From Alphaproteobacteria bacterium (lineage in GTDB: Bacteria > Pseudomonadota > Alphaproteobacteria > UBA6615), in NCBI GenBank assembly GCA_009694135.1, contig SHVS01000006.1, positions 19,969 to 83,968 on the forward strand: 64,000 nucleotides of DNA, given 5' to 3'. This document shows positions 54,589-63,535 of the stretch, in pieces. How positions within the stretch are numbered: position 1 is the stretch's first letter; every line of letters begins with the position of its first letter. Position numbers and translations under genes: made by a program. The notes beneath the pieces are model-generated. The model did no database searches. It was given only the letters and a program-made list of their open reading frames with translations, and was not told the origin of the DNA.

Positions 54589-55716
54589 TCAGCGGCGGCC
54601 CTTGGTCCTTCCAGCGCCACCGATCCAGCCTTGCCGGCGGAAATAAACCAGCAGCCCGCCAACCACCCCGGCCATCACCATGAGCGCGAGCGGGTAGCCG
54701 AAGCGCCAGCCGAGCTCGGGCATGTTCCACGGCGAGATGCGGTCGAAGTTCATGCCATACAGGCCGGTGATGAAGCCCAAGGGCATGAAGATCGTGGCGA
54801 TCACCGTCAGTACCTTGATGACCTCGTTCATGCGCACATTGAGCGCCGACAGATGCAGCTCGACCAGCCCGGCGGCGATTTCGCGATCGGTTTCGACCAG
54901 ATCGGTGAGCTGCACGACGTGATCGTAGCAGTCGCGCAGGAAAATGCGGGTGGCATCGGTCACCCAGGCGCCGCTGTCGCGCGACATCTGGTGCAAGAGT
55001 TCGCGCTGCGGCCAGATCGCGCGCCGAAGCACCAACAGGTCGCGTTTGAGCCCGTGAATGGCGCGGATTTGCTCCGACCCGCCATTGGCGCCGACCGTCC
55101 CTTCGAGCGCTTCCAACCGCTCGCCATAACTTTCCAGCACCGGAAAGTATCCATCGACGGTGGCATCGAGCAGCGCATAAGCCAGGTAATCGACGCCGCC
55201 GCCACGCAAGCGACCGCGCCCTTGACGGATGCGTGCGCGCACCGGTTCCAAGCTGTCGCCCGGCTCCGCCTGGAAGGTGAGCAGGTAGCCATGGCCGAGA
55301 AACATCGCCAGTTGCTCGGTCGCCGGCGCCTGCTCGGCCCGGATCATGCGCGTCACGATGAACAGGTGATCGGCATAGAGTTCGAGCTTGGGCCGCTGAT
55401 GGGTGTTGAGCGTATCCTCCAGCGCCAGCGCATGCAGGTTGAAGACGGCGCCGAGCGCGCGCACCAGGTCGAGATCGGCCAATCCTTCGACATCGACCCA
55501 GACCACGGGAAAGCGCGTCATCGCCGCGCGGATGCCGGCGAGCGAGTCCTGGCCGATGAGCGTGTGCTCCTCGCAGCCCTCCGGTCCATAGCCCATCAGC
55601 CGCACCGTCGGCGCATGCGCGTTCGGGTGGGCGATCAGCGTGCCCGGCGGGGAGCCGGGCGCGGCGCGCGCTTGACGGCGGCGGCGCTGCGACTCGCCCG
55701 ATCGGTGCGCGCTCAC
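54589..55716 (-). CDS. CorA-like magnesium/divalent metal transporter
   Basis: Pentameric 2-TM-GxN channel, 375 residues. I chose GTG 55716 because it overlaps the apt stop (GTGA); further upstream the open frame is the shadow of apt. The N-terminal cytoplasmic domain has [20 protein letters not shown]. The long stalk helix carries [20 protein letters not shown], and the pore motif is intact as [14 protein letters not shown] (GMN). The protein ends with a second helix and a basic tail (GRTKGRR). Magnesium is the likely substrate, with cobalt or zinc as alternatives. Confidence 0.92.
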   Translation of the reverse strand: MSAHRSGESQRRRRQARAAPGSPPGTLIAHPNAHAPTVRLMGYGPEGCEEHTLIGQDSLAGIRAAMTRFPVVWVDVEGLADLDLVRALGAVFNLHALALEDTLNTHQRPKLELYADHLFIVTRMIRAEQAPATEQLAMFLGHGYLLTFQAEPGDSLEPVRARIRQGRGRLRGGGVDYLAYALLDATVDGYFPVLESYGERLEALEGTVGANGGSEQIRAIHGLKRDLLVLRRAIWPQRELLHQMSRDSGAWVTDATRIFLRDCYDHVVQLTDLVETDREIAAGLVELHLSALNVRMNEVIKVLTVIATIFMPLGFITGLYGMNFDRISPWNMPELGWRFGYPLALMVMAGVVGGLLVYFRRQGWIGGAGRTKGRR

Positions 55717-56228
55717 GTGTCGTAGGACAACAGGGCCGCGACCGGAACATCGAGCCGTGCGCGTCCCTTGAGGCTGGTAAGCTCGATGATGAAGGCCGCG
55801 GCCTCGACCTTGGCGCCCATCTTGCGCAGCAGAGCGATCGATGCCGCCGCCGTGCCGCCGGTTGCCAGAAGGTCGTCGAGCAATACGACGCGCTGGCCCG
55901 ACTGGACCGCGTCCTCTTGCAGCTCGATCGTATCGCTGCCGTATTCGAGCTGATAGCTGTGGCGCACGGTGCGGCCGGGTAGCTTGCCCTTTTTGCGGCA
56001 CATGACGAAGCCGCAGCCGAGTTCGAGCGCCAGCGGCGCCGAAACCAGGAATCCGCGCGATTCGATCCCGACCAGCAGGTCGGGCTTATAACCGCGCACC
56101 GTCTCGGCCAGTTGATCGACCGTCGCCCGCCATGCCTTGGGGTGTTTGAGTAGCGTCGAGATGTCGTAGAACAGGATCCCCGGCTTGGGAAAGTCCGGGA
56201 TCTGGCGGATATGAGTGCGGATGTCCAT
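55713..56228 (-). CDS. apt: Adenine phosphoribosyltransferase
   Basis: Salvages adenine to AMP; 171 residues. It starts [20 protein letters not shown], a textbook Apt N-terminus. The middle has [20 protein letters not shown] and [20 protein letters not shown], and the PRPP loop is [20 protein letters not shown]. The stop overlaps the GTG of corA, so they are probably coexpressed. An upstream open stretch to 56333 is not conserved in the family. Confidence 0.96.
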   Translation of the reverse strand: MDIRTHIRQIPDFPKPGILFYDISTLLKHPKAWRATVDQLAETVRGYKPDLLVGIESRGFLVSAPLALELGCGFVMCRKKGKLPGRTVRHSYQLEYGSDTIELQEDAVQSGQRVVLLDDLLATGGTAAASIALLRKMGAKVEAAAFIIELTSLKGRARLDVPVAALLSYDT

Positions 56229-56392
56229 GCCGTGCCTGCCGTTGGAGCGGAACGCGCGCGACTCTAGTGGCCGCGCCGCACGCGCGCAAAGCCGGGGTGG
56301 CCAGACCCGCGTGGCTAGCCCGCCATTAACCAAAGATTACCGGACAGGGGGTTAGCCTCGACTCTCGGCGTTTCGCGGGGGCGGACAAGGCA

Positions 56393-58428
56393 ATGGCGAC
56401 CAGCGATCAAGACGAGGCCGCGGCAGCGGGAAAACCCGCGGCCGACCGGCCGGCGACCGTCACCATCGACGGCCGCTTCGAGGTCCAGTTGGGCGCCCGC
56501 CTGCCCGAGATGTGCGGCCCGACGGCGGAAGCATTCATCGCCAGCGACAGCAAGACGGCGTCGAGCACGCTGGTCGCGTTGGTGATCGATCCGCGCCTGC
56601 CGGCGCGCCAGGCCATCGCGAGCCAGATCGAGCGTCGCGCTCCCGAGGGAATTCTTCGTCCGGTCTTTCGCGGCGTGGCGGCCTGGCCGGGCGGCGACCG
56701 CTTCGTAATCATCGTCGAGCACCCACCCGGCGTGCGCTTGGCGCCGCCGCTGGGCGAGGCATTCACGCCATTCACCATCGAGCGGCTGTTGGCGGAAGTG
56801 GCGTTTCCGATTCGTCGCATCCTGGAGAAACTTGCCGAACTTCGCATCGCGCACCGCGCCATCCGCGCCGACAATTTATTCTACGGCCCGGGCGGACTCG
56901 GAACGCTCGTCATGGGGGAGTGTTACTCCGCGCCGCCCGGCTATACGCAGCCGTCGATTTATGAGCCGGTATCGCGCGCTTTGGCGATGCCGTCCGGGCG
57001 GGGGCAGGGGGGAGCACCGACGATCTGTTCGCCCTCGGCGTGACGCTGGCCGTTCTGCTGCGGGGCGGCGATCCGCGCCGTGGAGTGAGCGACGACGCAT
57101 TTCTCGACAAACGCATCGCCGATGGAAGTTACGAGGCGCTGCTCCACGGCCTCAATCTCCATGTGCGGCTCGTGCCGATGCTGCGCGGGTTGCTCGAAGA
57201 CAATGCGCTGACGCGCTGGACGGTCAACGACCTTGGGCGTTTCCTCGATGTCGGCACGGTCACGTCACCGCAGCATCCCAAGCTACGCCGCGCGACGCTG
57301 CCCTATTCCTTTAATGGAAAAACTCATTTCACGCCGGTGCCGCTGGCGCGCGCGCTGGCGCAAAATTGGGCGGCCGGCCTGGAAGCGGTGCAGAGCGATG
57401 ACCTGTACGACTGGATGGCGCGCGGGCTGGTCGAGTCCAAACGCATGGAGGTCGTTAAGCGTCAGGATAAGTATGGCAGCGCTGCGCGTCATGGCCGTGC
57501 CGGTTCGGCCGATGTGGATCTGGCGCGGGCCATCATGCTGCTCGACCCGGACGGGCCAATCCGGCTGCGGGAGTTTTCCGCCCATCCCGACGGGTTGGCG
57601 TGCGCGCTCGCCGATAGCATGACGAAGCAGACGCAGGCTCGCGACGGCGCGCTCATTCTTCAAGCGCAGTTGGTCGAGTTCTGGGCCAAACAGCAAAAGC
57701 AAGCGCTCGGCAGCAACGTTTTGGAGCTGCTCGTGAACCAGCCGCGGCTGGCGTCTTATGCGCAACGCCCGGGGATCGGTTTCGGGCCCGATCGCTGCGC
57801 CTACGATCTCAATGCCGATCTTGCCTGCCAGAGCCCCCTGCTTGGTTCGGGCGCGGTGTTCGATGGGCCCGGCCTGCTGCAATCTCTCAACGCCCGCGCC
57901 AGCGCCGACGGCGAGATATTCGATCACCATATCGCGGCTTTCTTGGGCGCGCGCATCGGCAACCAGGCCGATCGCTTGTTGACCGATCTCGCCGCCGCCA
58001 GTGGCGACCGGGCGGCATTGATGCTGGCGCGGCTGCGCCTGTTCGCCGCTGCGAATACGAGCGCGGGCGTCGATCTGTCCCAGTTCTGCCGCCAGGTCGT
58101 TGCGCGCATGGGCTCGGTGGTCGAAAGTTTTCACAACCGCTCCTTTCGCCAGAAGCTGTCGCGCGCATTGGATGAGGCGGCCGCCACCGGCAAAATCGCT
58201 ACTGTGATCGCGCTTGCCGATAACCCGAGCTTTGTGACCGCCGATCGTGACGGTTTCAGCCAGGCGCGGGCCGAGCATCAGGCCATTACGGGCGCGCTGA
58301 CGGTGCTCAAGCAGGCGGTCGAGGAGCGTTTGCAGCGGGCTGAAGCTCTCGGCCACAGCTGGGCCGCGACGGTATCCAGTCTGTTTGCGGCCGTCGCCGC
58401 GGCGGCGCTCTTCATCGTTTACATGTGA
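56393..58428 (+). pseudogene. Pseudokinase-like protein with C-terminal membrane anchor, one frameshift
   Basis: Two segments form one protein of about 678 residues. Segment 1 (from ATG 56393) holds a protein-kinase-like fold: FVIIVEHPPGVRL, then LRIAHRAIRADNLFYG, where the catalytic HRD reads HRA, and a DFG position reading MGE. The fold continues in segment 2 (from about 57015) with STDDLFALGVTLAVLLRGGD, the kinase alpha-F region. The shift lies in G-rich runs at about 56996-57012. Segment 2 then carries about 400 further residues, helical and not recognised, ending in a single membrane helix (SSLFAAVAAAALFIVYM). Loss of the HRD and DFG Asp suggests it never phosphorylates. One base restores the product, so it may be intact in the cell. 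Confidence 0.72.
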
Positions 58429-58438
58429 GTTGACCGCT

Positions 58439-58936
58439 ATGTCGAAGCCCGTCCGCAACGTTAAACGCCCGGCTGCAGCGCCTTTGAGCCCGCTTGCGGC
58501 GCGCGCTTGGATTGCTCTGTTCACAGTGCTGGCGATTATGGCGTCGATGATGATGTGGAGCGCCGCGCTTCTGATTCTGGTCGGGCTGCTGCCGAGTCTT
58601 GCCGCGATATTGATCGACCGGGAAGAGGGCAATCCGCTGACGCGCGCGGTGGCCGCGGCGAATGCTGTCGGCATCTTGGCCGTCGTGCTGGATTTTCGGT
58701 CTGGCCCGAACACGACCGCGCATGCGCTGGCGGCGCTTGGCAACGGGCTCACGCTGCTGAAGATGTTTGGCGCGGCCGGGTTGGGCTGGATGATTTATCT
58801 CGGCCTGCCGACGATCATGCTCACCTTTCTGGAGCACGCCGACGCGGCGCGGCACAAAGTGCTGCGGAAGCGGCAGGAAGAGCTAATCAAGGAATGGGGC
58901 GCCGAGACTCGCGGCGAGGACAGCGGCGAAAAATAG
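58439..58936 (+). CDS. Hypothetical membrane protein, partner of the pseudokinase
   Basis: Not recognised. From ATG 58439 the 165-residue product has a basic N-terminus (MSKPVRNVKRPAAAP), then about three or four hydrophobic segments (near residues 24-45, 45-60, 72-90 and 105-130). It ends with a charged cytoplasmic-looking tail (HKVLRKRQEELIKEWGAETR). It starts 10 bp after the pseudokinase gene on the same strand, so the two probably act together at the membrane. Convergent with rpoH, ending 2 bp before it. Confidence 0.75.
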   Translation: MSKPVRNVKRPAAAPLSPLAARAWIALFTVLAIMASMMMWSAALLILVGLLPSLAAILIDREEGNPLTRAVAAANAVGILAVVLDFRSGPNTTAHALAALGNGLTLLKMFGAAGLGWMIYLGLPTIMLTFLEHADAARHKVLRKRQEELIKEWGAETRGEDSGEK

Positions 58937-58938
58937 CC

Positions 58939-59832
58939 CTATTCCGTTTGCGCGTATCCGCGTTCGCTGGCTTGCTCCTTGATCGCCGTCTGCAGCTTCT
59001 CGAAAGCGCGCACTTCGATCTGGCGCACGCGTTCGCGGCTGATGCCGTATTCCTGGCTCAAATCCTCCAGCGTGACCGGATCGTCGATCAGCCGGCGCTT
59101 GGTGATGATCGTTCGCTCGCGCTCGTTGAGATCGCTCATGGCGGCGGTCAACAGCGCGCGCCGCTTGGACAGTTCGTCGTTTTCGGCGAGCCTGGTTTCG
59201 GCCGATTCCGTGTCGTCGACCAGCCAGTCCTGCCACTCCATGTCGCCATCGGCCCGGAGCGGCGCATTGAGTGAGTGATCCGGCGCGGCCAGGCGGCGGT
59301 TCATGTTGACCACCTCCTCGGCCGAGACATCGAGCGCGGTGGCGATCTTGGCCACGTTCTCCGGGCTCATGTCGCCCTCTTCGAGCGCTTGGATCTTGCC
59401 CTTGAGCCGGCGGAGATTGAAAAACAGCTTCTTCTGCGCCGCCGTGGTGCCTATCTTCACCAGCGACCAGGAATGGAGGATATATTCTTGGATCGCGGCG
59501 CGGATCCACCACATGGCATAGGTCGCGAGGCGGAAACCCTTGTCCGGCTCGAACTTTTTCACCGCTTGCATCAGGCCGACATTGCCCTCGGACACCAGCT
59601 CGGCCATCGGCAACCCGTAGCCGCGGTAGCCAGACGCGATCTTCGCCACCAGACGCAGATGGCTGGTCACTAGGCGATGCGCGGCTTCGACGTCGCCATG
59701 CTCGCGCCACGCCTTGGCGAGCATGAACTCCTCCTGCGGCTCCAGCATCGGAAAGCGCCGGATCGCCTGCAGGTAGCGGGAGAGATTACGCTCCGGCGAA
59801 AGCTCCGGGATCAAGGGCAGGGTGGTGGCCAT
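58939..59832 (-). CDS. rpoH: RNA polymerase heat-shock sigma factor RpoH (sigma-32)
   Basis: Group 3 sigma factor, 297 residues. Region 2 has RLVTSHLRLVAKIASGYRGY and GNVGLMQAVKKFEPDKGFRL, followed by YAMWWIRAAIQEYIL. The RpoH box is intact as QKKLFFNLRRLKGKI, which is diagnostic for sigma-32 and the site of chaperone/FtsH control. The region 4 helix-turn-helix is TLEDLSQEYGISRERVRQIE. The start at 59832 has GGGAGG 9 nt upstream. It has its own strong-looking promoter at the end of rluD. Confidence 0.96.
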   Translation of the reverse strand: MATTLPLIPELSPERNLSRYLQAIRRFPMLEPQEEFMLAKAWREHGDVEAAHRLVTSHLRLVAKIASGYRGYGLPMAELVSEGNVGLMQAVKKFEPDKGFRLATYAMWWIRAAIQEYILHSWSLVKIGTTAAQKKLFFNLRRLKGKIQALEEGDMSPENVAKIATALDVSAEEVVNMNRRLAAPDHSLNAPLRADGDMEWQDWLVDDTESAETRLAENDELSKRRALLTAAMSDLNERERTIITKRRLIDDPVTLEDLSQEYGISRERVRQIEVRAFEKLQTAIKEQASERGYAQTE

Positions 59833-59915
59833 GCGGTGTCGCCTCCCAGTAACTTTAGAACCGGGCGTCTATCGAGCGCGCGCCCAAGAAAACCGGCTCC
59901 GGCCCGTAGCGTTAC

Positions 59916-59943
59916 ATTATAGTGACTCCAAAGAACTTATCAA
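59916..59943 (-). promoter_or_regulatory. Sigma-70-like promoter for rpoH
   Basis: Minus strand TTGATA (59943-59938), 16-bp spacer and a perfect TATAAT (59921-59916). The -10 overlaps the rluD stop codon (59919-59917). Expected start near 59908, giving a leader of about 75 nt before the rpoH ATG. This is the best promoter match in the window. Confidence 0.75.
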
Positions 59944-60885
59944 GTCTCTTAGGTCCCTAGCTATTTCACGATCAAACTTAAGCCGGCGACCGGTCGTCGG
60001 GTGCTCGAAGGCAAGCGCCCGCGCATCGAGCGCCTGGCGTCCAAGGGCGCGGGCGAGCGCCTCGGCCTCCGCCACCCGTCCTTCCGACCGCCTCCGGGGG
60101 CGCCGGCCATATATAGGGTCGCCCAGCAGCGGATGCCCGATCGAGGCCAGATGCACGCGAATTTGATGGGTCCGTCCGGTCTCCAACCGGCACTCGATCT
60201 GTGTCGCCAGCGGCGGGTGACCGAGGGTGGATATAACGCGGAAGCGCGTTACCGCCGGTTTGCCGCCATGTGACAAAACCGTCATCTGCTTGCGTTGGCG
60301 CGGATTGCGGCCGATCGCGCCCTCGATTACCCCCTCCTTGCTCTTGGGCACGCCCCAAACCACCGCGACATAGACCCGCCCGATGCTGTGGGCGGCGAAT
60401 TGGGCCGATAGCGCCCGATGCGCCTGATCGGTCTTGGCCACCACCATCAGCCCGCTGGTGTCCTTGTCGAGCCGGTGGACGATGCCCGGACGGCGCACGC
60501 CGCCGATACCGGATAACGTGTCGCCGCAATGCGCCAAAAGCGCATTGACCAAGGTCAGGTCGGGATTGCCCGGGGCTGGATGCACGACCAGCCCGGCCGG
60601 CTTGTCGATCACGATCAGGTCGGAATCCTCATAGACGATCGTGAGCGGGATCACCTGCGCTTGCGGGCGGGCATCGACCGGCGGCGGCAAGATGACGACA
60701 AAAACCTGTCCTGCACGCACTTTCGTGGCCGCCGCTACGCGCGCGCCGCTCAGCTCGCGCACTGACCCGGCGGCGATGAGCGCCTGCAGCCGTGTGCGCG
60801 ACAACTCCGGCAGCGCGCTGGCCAGGACGCGATCAAGGCGTTGCCCGGCGGCCGAGGTATCGATCGTTACGCGGCGCTCGTCCAT
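59917..60885 (-). CDS. rluD: 23S rRNA pseudouridine synthase RluD family
   Basis: Pseudouridine synthase of the RluA/RluD group, 322 residues from ATG 60885. The longer open frame upstream has no family character. An N-terminal S4 domain (about residues 10-75) has QRLDRVLASALPELSRTRLQ. The catalytic Asp lies in PGIVHRLDKDTSGLMVVAKT (HRLDxxTSG). ETGRTHQIRVHLASIGHPLL and GDPIYG complete the family pattern. RluD is the most likely match given the S4 domain and VVHPAPGN segment, but RluC cannot be fully excluded. Confidence 0.9.
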   Translation of the reverse strand: MDERRVTIDTSAAGQRLDRVLASALPELSRTRLQALIAAGSVRELSGARVAAATKVRAGQVFVVILPPPVDARPQAQVIPLTIVYEDSDLIVIDKPAGLVVHPAPGNPDLTLVNALLAHCGDTLSGIGGVRRPGIVHRLDKDTSGLMVVAKTDQAHRALSAQFAAHSIGRVYVAVVWGVPKSKEGVIEGAIGRNPRQRKQMTVLSHGGKPAVTRFRVISTLGHPPLATQIECRLETGRTHQIRVHLASIGHPLLGDPIYGRRPRRRSEGRVAEAEALARALGRQALDARALAFEHPTTGRRLKFDREIARDLRDLISSLESL

Positions 60886-60991
60886 GCGCTTGCTGTAGCC
60901 GCCCGGCGCCCTCCGCGCCACCCGAGATGAGTTGCGCCGGCTTTGCCCTGGATTATGGTCGCCGCGCGGCAAGCGGGGCGGGCAAAGACCT

Positions 60992-61267
60992 ATGACGACG
61001 CTCAAAGTGGTGGTGATCGCGCTCGGCGTGTTGATCGTGGCCCTATTGGCGGCGATCATATGGAAAATCGTTGCTTTGGCCGGCGGTGCCGGCGACAGGC
61101 GCGGCTTCGGCGAGATGAGGCTCGGCCTGCCTGCGGGTTGCCGCATCGTCGAGGCGCAATCCGGCGATGGGCGATTGGTGTTGCGCATCGGCGACGGAGC
61201 CGGCTGCGATCGCGTGCTGCTGGTCGATCCGGTCAGCGGCCGGGTGCTTGGCACGATCCTTCCCTAG
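60992..61267 (+). CDS. Small single-pass membrane protein (DUF6476-like)
   Basis: 91-residue protein with one N-terminal helix (LKVVVIALGVLIVALLAAII) and a small domain with two Cys, in PAGCRIVEAQSG and GAGCDRVLLVDPVSGRVLGT. Length and layout resemble small alphaproteobacterial membrane proteins I recall as DUF6476; the name is tentative. It is divergent from rluD, and the 106 bp between them should hold both promoters. Confidence 0.65.
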   Translation: MTTLKVVVIALGVLIVALLAAIIWKIVALAGGAGDRRGFGEMRLGLPAGCRIVEAQSGDGRLVLRIGDGAGCDRVLLVDPVSGRVLGTILP

Positions 61268-61576
61268 GCGCGGCAGGGGTTACTGAGCCAATGGGCGCGA
61301 ATTTCAGAAACGATAACGCCGCCGGTTTCCTGTTCTTCCACCGGCTCGATGCAGGGGGACTGAGCGTCATCCGCCAGGTCACGTTTTTCGAGGCCGAAGT
61401 TTTCATGGTTAATGGCTTTCTAGCCAGCCTCGGTCGCCACCGTTAGCCGCGACCTTCGCCGCCCGGTTCCCGCGGCGCCATTTTCTGCCGAGAATTTTCT
61501 TGGTTAGGGCAGACTAGGTGCGACAGGCGCTTGTAGCGGCGGCGGGCATCCGTTATGCCTTGCCGACGCCGGCCAC
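61268..61576. other. Intergenic region before tRNA-Glu
   Basis: About 310 bp. A 51-codon open frame from ATG 61291 to 61446 (starting MGANFRNDNAAGFLFFHRLD) is the only candidate gene. It has no recognisable family and no clear ribosome binding site, so I do not call it. A candidate tRNA promoter is at 61531-61558 (TTGTAG, 16 bp, TTATGC). Nothing else was seen. Confidence 0.4.
61531..61558 (+). promoter_or_regulatory. Candidate promoter for tRNA-Glu
   Basis: TTGTAG at 61531-61536 and TTATGC at 61553-61558, 16 bp apart, with the tRNA 5' end 18 bp downstream. Both hexamers are imperfect. Confidence 0.35.
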
Positions 61577-61652
61577 GTCTCCATCGTCTAGTGGCCCAGG
61601 ACACCGCCCTCTCACGGCGGGAACCGGGGTTCGAATCCCCGTGGAGACGCCA
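61577..61652 (+). tRNA. tRNA-Glu (CTC)
   Basis: The 7-bp acceptor stem is GTCTCCA (61577-61583) with TGGAGAC (61642-61648). The anticodon stem CCGCC/GGCGG (61604-61608 and 61616-61620) closes a loop CTCTCAC with anticodon CTC at 61611-61613. The T-arm has GGTTCGAATCC. The discriminator is G61649 and CCA is encoded (61650-61652). Glu identity follows from the anticodon (reads GAG) and from the close match to bacterial tRNA-Glu. It is also the border of the compositionally different right end of the window. Confidence 0.95.
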
Positions 61653-61918
61653 AGAATACCAATAAGTTAGCCTAAGTCGTTGCGGTAGCCCGCTCTTCTT
61701 CCCCAATGGCTTCCCTAATAAGCGGCGTGGGATTCAGGGGGCCGGGGAGGCACGCAGCGCGGGTCGGGGCGGTCGGGGCCCGTGTTCTGACAGGCGAGGA
61801 GCGGGGCGCTCAGCCAGCGCCCTCGATGAGGCAGCTGGTTTCTTCATTTTATGACGGGCTAGAGTTTAGGCGGGTAAGGTCCACGCATGGCATCTAGGGT
61901 GCACCTGGACGTGGCACC

Positions 61919-62563
61919 TCAGTCCATCGCCGCGCCGATGGCGCGCCGGAGCCTGACGGGCATCCCGTCGAACCAAGCTCCGTCGGCCCGAGATTGTGCC
62001 TCCTCCAAAGCGGCCAGCTTGCGCACGTAGCTGCGCCACCACATGCCCTTAGGCTTCGGCGGCAGATCGTCCCCAATCACTTCGCCAGCCCCTCCCAGCG
62101 CGCGGTCGAGCTTTCGTGCCCGGCGTGCAAGACGGTCGCGCCGGCTCTCGCGCTGGCACGCAAATCCGAGCTGATAGGCATCGCGGCTCAGGAAGCGGTG
62201 GCCGCCGAGCGGCAGGAACAGCTTGTGGACGCGCCGGCCCGAGCTGGGACAGACAAACCACCAGCGCAGCCCGCCATAATGCGGGCGTGTCGTGGTCAAG
62301 CGAACACGGTAGCGAACGGCTTGCTCGGGGTTCGAGCGCGTGACGTGCGAGAAATCCATGTAGGCGCTGGCGACATCGACTGCGTTGAAGGTGAGTTCCG
62401 CCGATAGCTCGCCGTCGAAGTCGCAGTGCCAAGTCATGTGCATGCGACGGACTTGACTGCGCCTGATTGCAATGGCGCGCAATGCGCTCATGGACAAAAC
62501 AAACGACGCGGTGGCTTCGCTGGTGGGCAGCCCACCCGTTCGTCCCGAACGATATCCGCCCAA
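61919..62563 (-). CDS. MGGYGSGR-type mobile-element protein, zinc ribbon decayed
   Basis: Member of a large uncharacterised family common in phages and islands; 214 residues. The hallmarks are the start MGGYRSGRTGG and the core YRVRLTTTRPHYGGLRWWFV. Related proteins have a four-Cys zinc-ribbon-like region after this core (CxxCGRR ... CRHC). Here it reads VCPSSGRRVHKLFLPLGGHR and LSRDAYQLGFACQRE, so most of the Cys are lost. The C-terminal half is Arg-rich and helical. Function unknown. Confidence 0.7.
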   Translation of the reverse strand: MGGYRSGRTGGLPTSEATASFVLSMSALRAIAIRRSQVRRMHMTWHCDFDGELSAELTFNAVDVASAYMDFSHVTRSNPEQAVRYRVRLTTTRPHYGGLRWWFVCPSSGRRVHKLFLPLGGHRFLSRDAYQLGFACQRESRRDRLARRARKLDRALGGAGEVIGDDLPPKPKGMWWRSYVRKLAALEEAQSRADGAWFDGMPVRLRRAIGAAMD

Positions 62564-62881
62564 TCTTATGACCTCAATTTTTGACCATGCACCGATTTTC
62601 CGAAATCAATAGCGGATTTAGTCATGCGCCCATTGAATTACTCAGCACTTTTCTGAGACGCCGTCACCCACCAACAAAGCTCGTAACCGCTTCGGCAAAG
62701 TTCGTTGGCCTATGCCGGTCCCACTCTTCCAGGTGAAAAAAAGCAATTGGAATTGACGCCAACTTGCGATCCCGTCGAAGTCGGTGAGCATGACAGAGTT
62801 AGCGCTTGACGCTGACTCCCGAAATTGATTCATGACTCTCTATAGTTTCGGCGCAGCGTCGGCTATTGGGAAGGCCAGAAA
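62564..62881. other. AT-richer intergenic stretch in the island
   Basis: About 318 bp. The only open frame is a 63-codon minus-strand one (62833-62642, MNQFRESASS...) without recognisable features. Composition is clearly lower in GC than the rest of the window. Presumably it holds the promoter and ribosome binding site (GGGAAGGCC) of the methyltransferase gene that follows. Confidence 0.35.
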
Positions 62882-63535
62882 ATGCAGAATACTTCGCATG
62901 CCGTCATGGCGCAGCGCACCGAGGCCCGGGACAGCCCCGACGATTTTCCGACGCCACCTTGGGCGACGCGAGCCTTGATCGAGCACGTCCTGGCACCTCG
63001 ACATGACCTTTCGACGAAGAGTTGTCTTGAACCGGCCTGTGGCGCTGGTCACATGGCGCGGGTTCTGAAGGAGTATTTCGACACAGTATCGTGCTCGGAC
63101 GCTCACGATTACGGGTATGGGCCAATTCGCGATTTTCTTACCTTCCCATTTGCAATGAACTCTTCTGACTGGGTGATCACCAACCCGCCGTTCCGCCTCG
63201 GCGAAGAATTCGTGATACGCGCGCTCAAAGTTGCGAGAGAAGGTGTCGCAATCCTGGCGCGGACCGTGTTTATTGAAAGCGTTGGCCGCTACCGCAATCT
63301 ATTCGAGCGAATGCCCCCGACAAAATTCGCGCAGTTCACAGAGCGGGTTCCCATGGTCAGGGGACGCTTGGACCGGAAGGCCACCACGGCAACTGGCTAT
63401 GCGTGGATGATCTGGGAAAAAGAGCTAGGCGGCAGCATGCCCCAGCTAATGTGGGTGCCGCCATGCCGCAAGCAATTCGAACGCGATACGGACTATCCCT
63501 CTAACGCCAAGGCATTCGTGAAACGAACGGCCTAG
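62882..63535 (+). CDS. Phage-type DNA N6-adenine methyltransferase (putative)
   Basis: SAM-dependent DNA methyltransferase fold, 217 residues. Near the N-terminus it has DDFPTPPWATRALIEHVLAP, frequent in phage-encoded methyltransferases. The SAM motif I is CLEPACGAGHMARVLKEYF (EPACGAGH at residues 50-57), and the catalytic motif IV is DWVITNPPFRLGEE (NPPF at 101-104). No target-recognition domain or restriction endonuclease gene is visible. It may protect phage DNA or act as an orphan methylase. Target sequence unknown. Confidence 0.78.
   Translation: MQNTSHAVMAQRTEARDSPDDFPTPPWATRALIEHVLAPRHDLSTKSCLEPACGAGHMARVLKEYFDTVSCSDAHDYGYGPIRDFLTFPFAMNSSDWVITNPPFRLGEEFVIRALKVAREGVAILARTVFIESVGRYRNLFERMPPTKFAQFTERVPMVRGRLDRKATTATGYAWMIWEKELGGSMPQLMWVPPCRKQFERDTDYPSNAKAFVKRTA

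Noticed and set aside
54524..55750. Long upstream extension of the TPR protein (644 codons in total)
   Set aside because: The extension is the wrong frame of corA; the TPR protein has its own signal peptide start at 54523.
61291..61446. 51-codon open frame before tRNA-Glu
   Set aside because: No ribosome binding site, no family, too short to support.
62655..62662. GAGACGCC match to the 3' end of tRNA-Glu as a possible attachment repeat
   Set aside because: Only 8 bases; expected by chance in this sequence.
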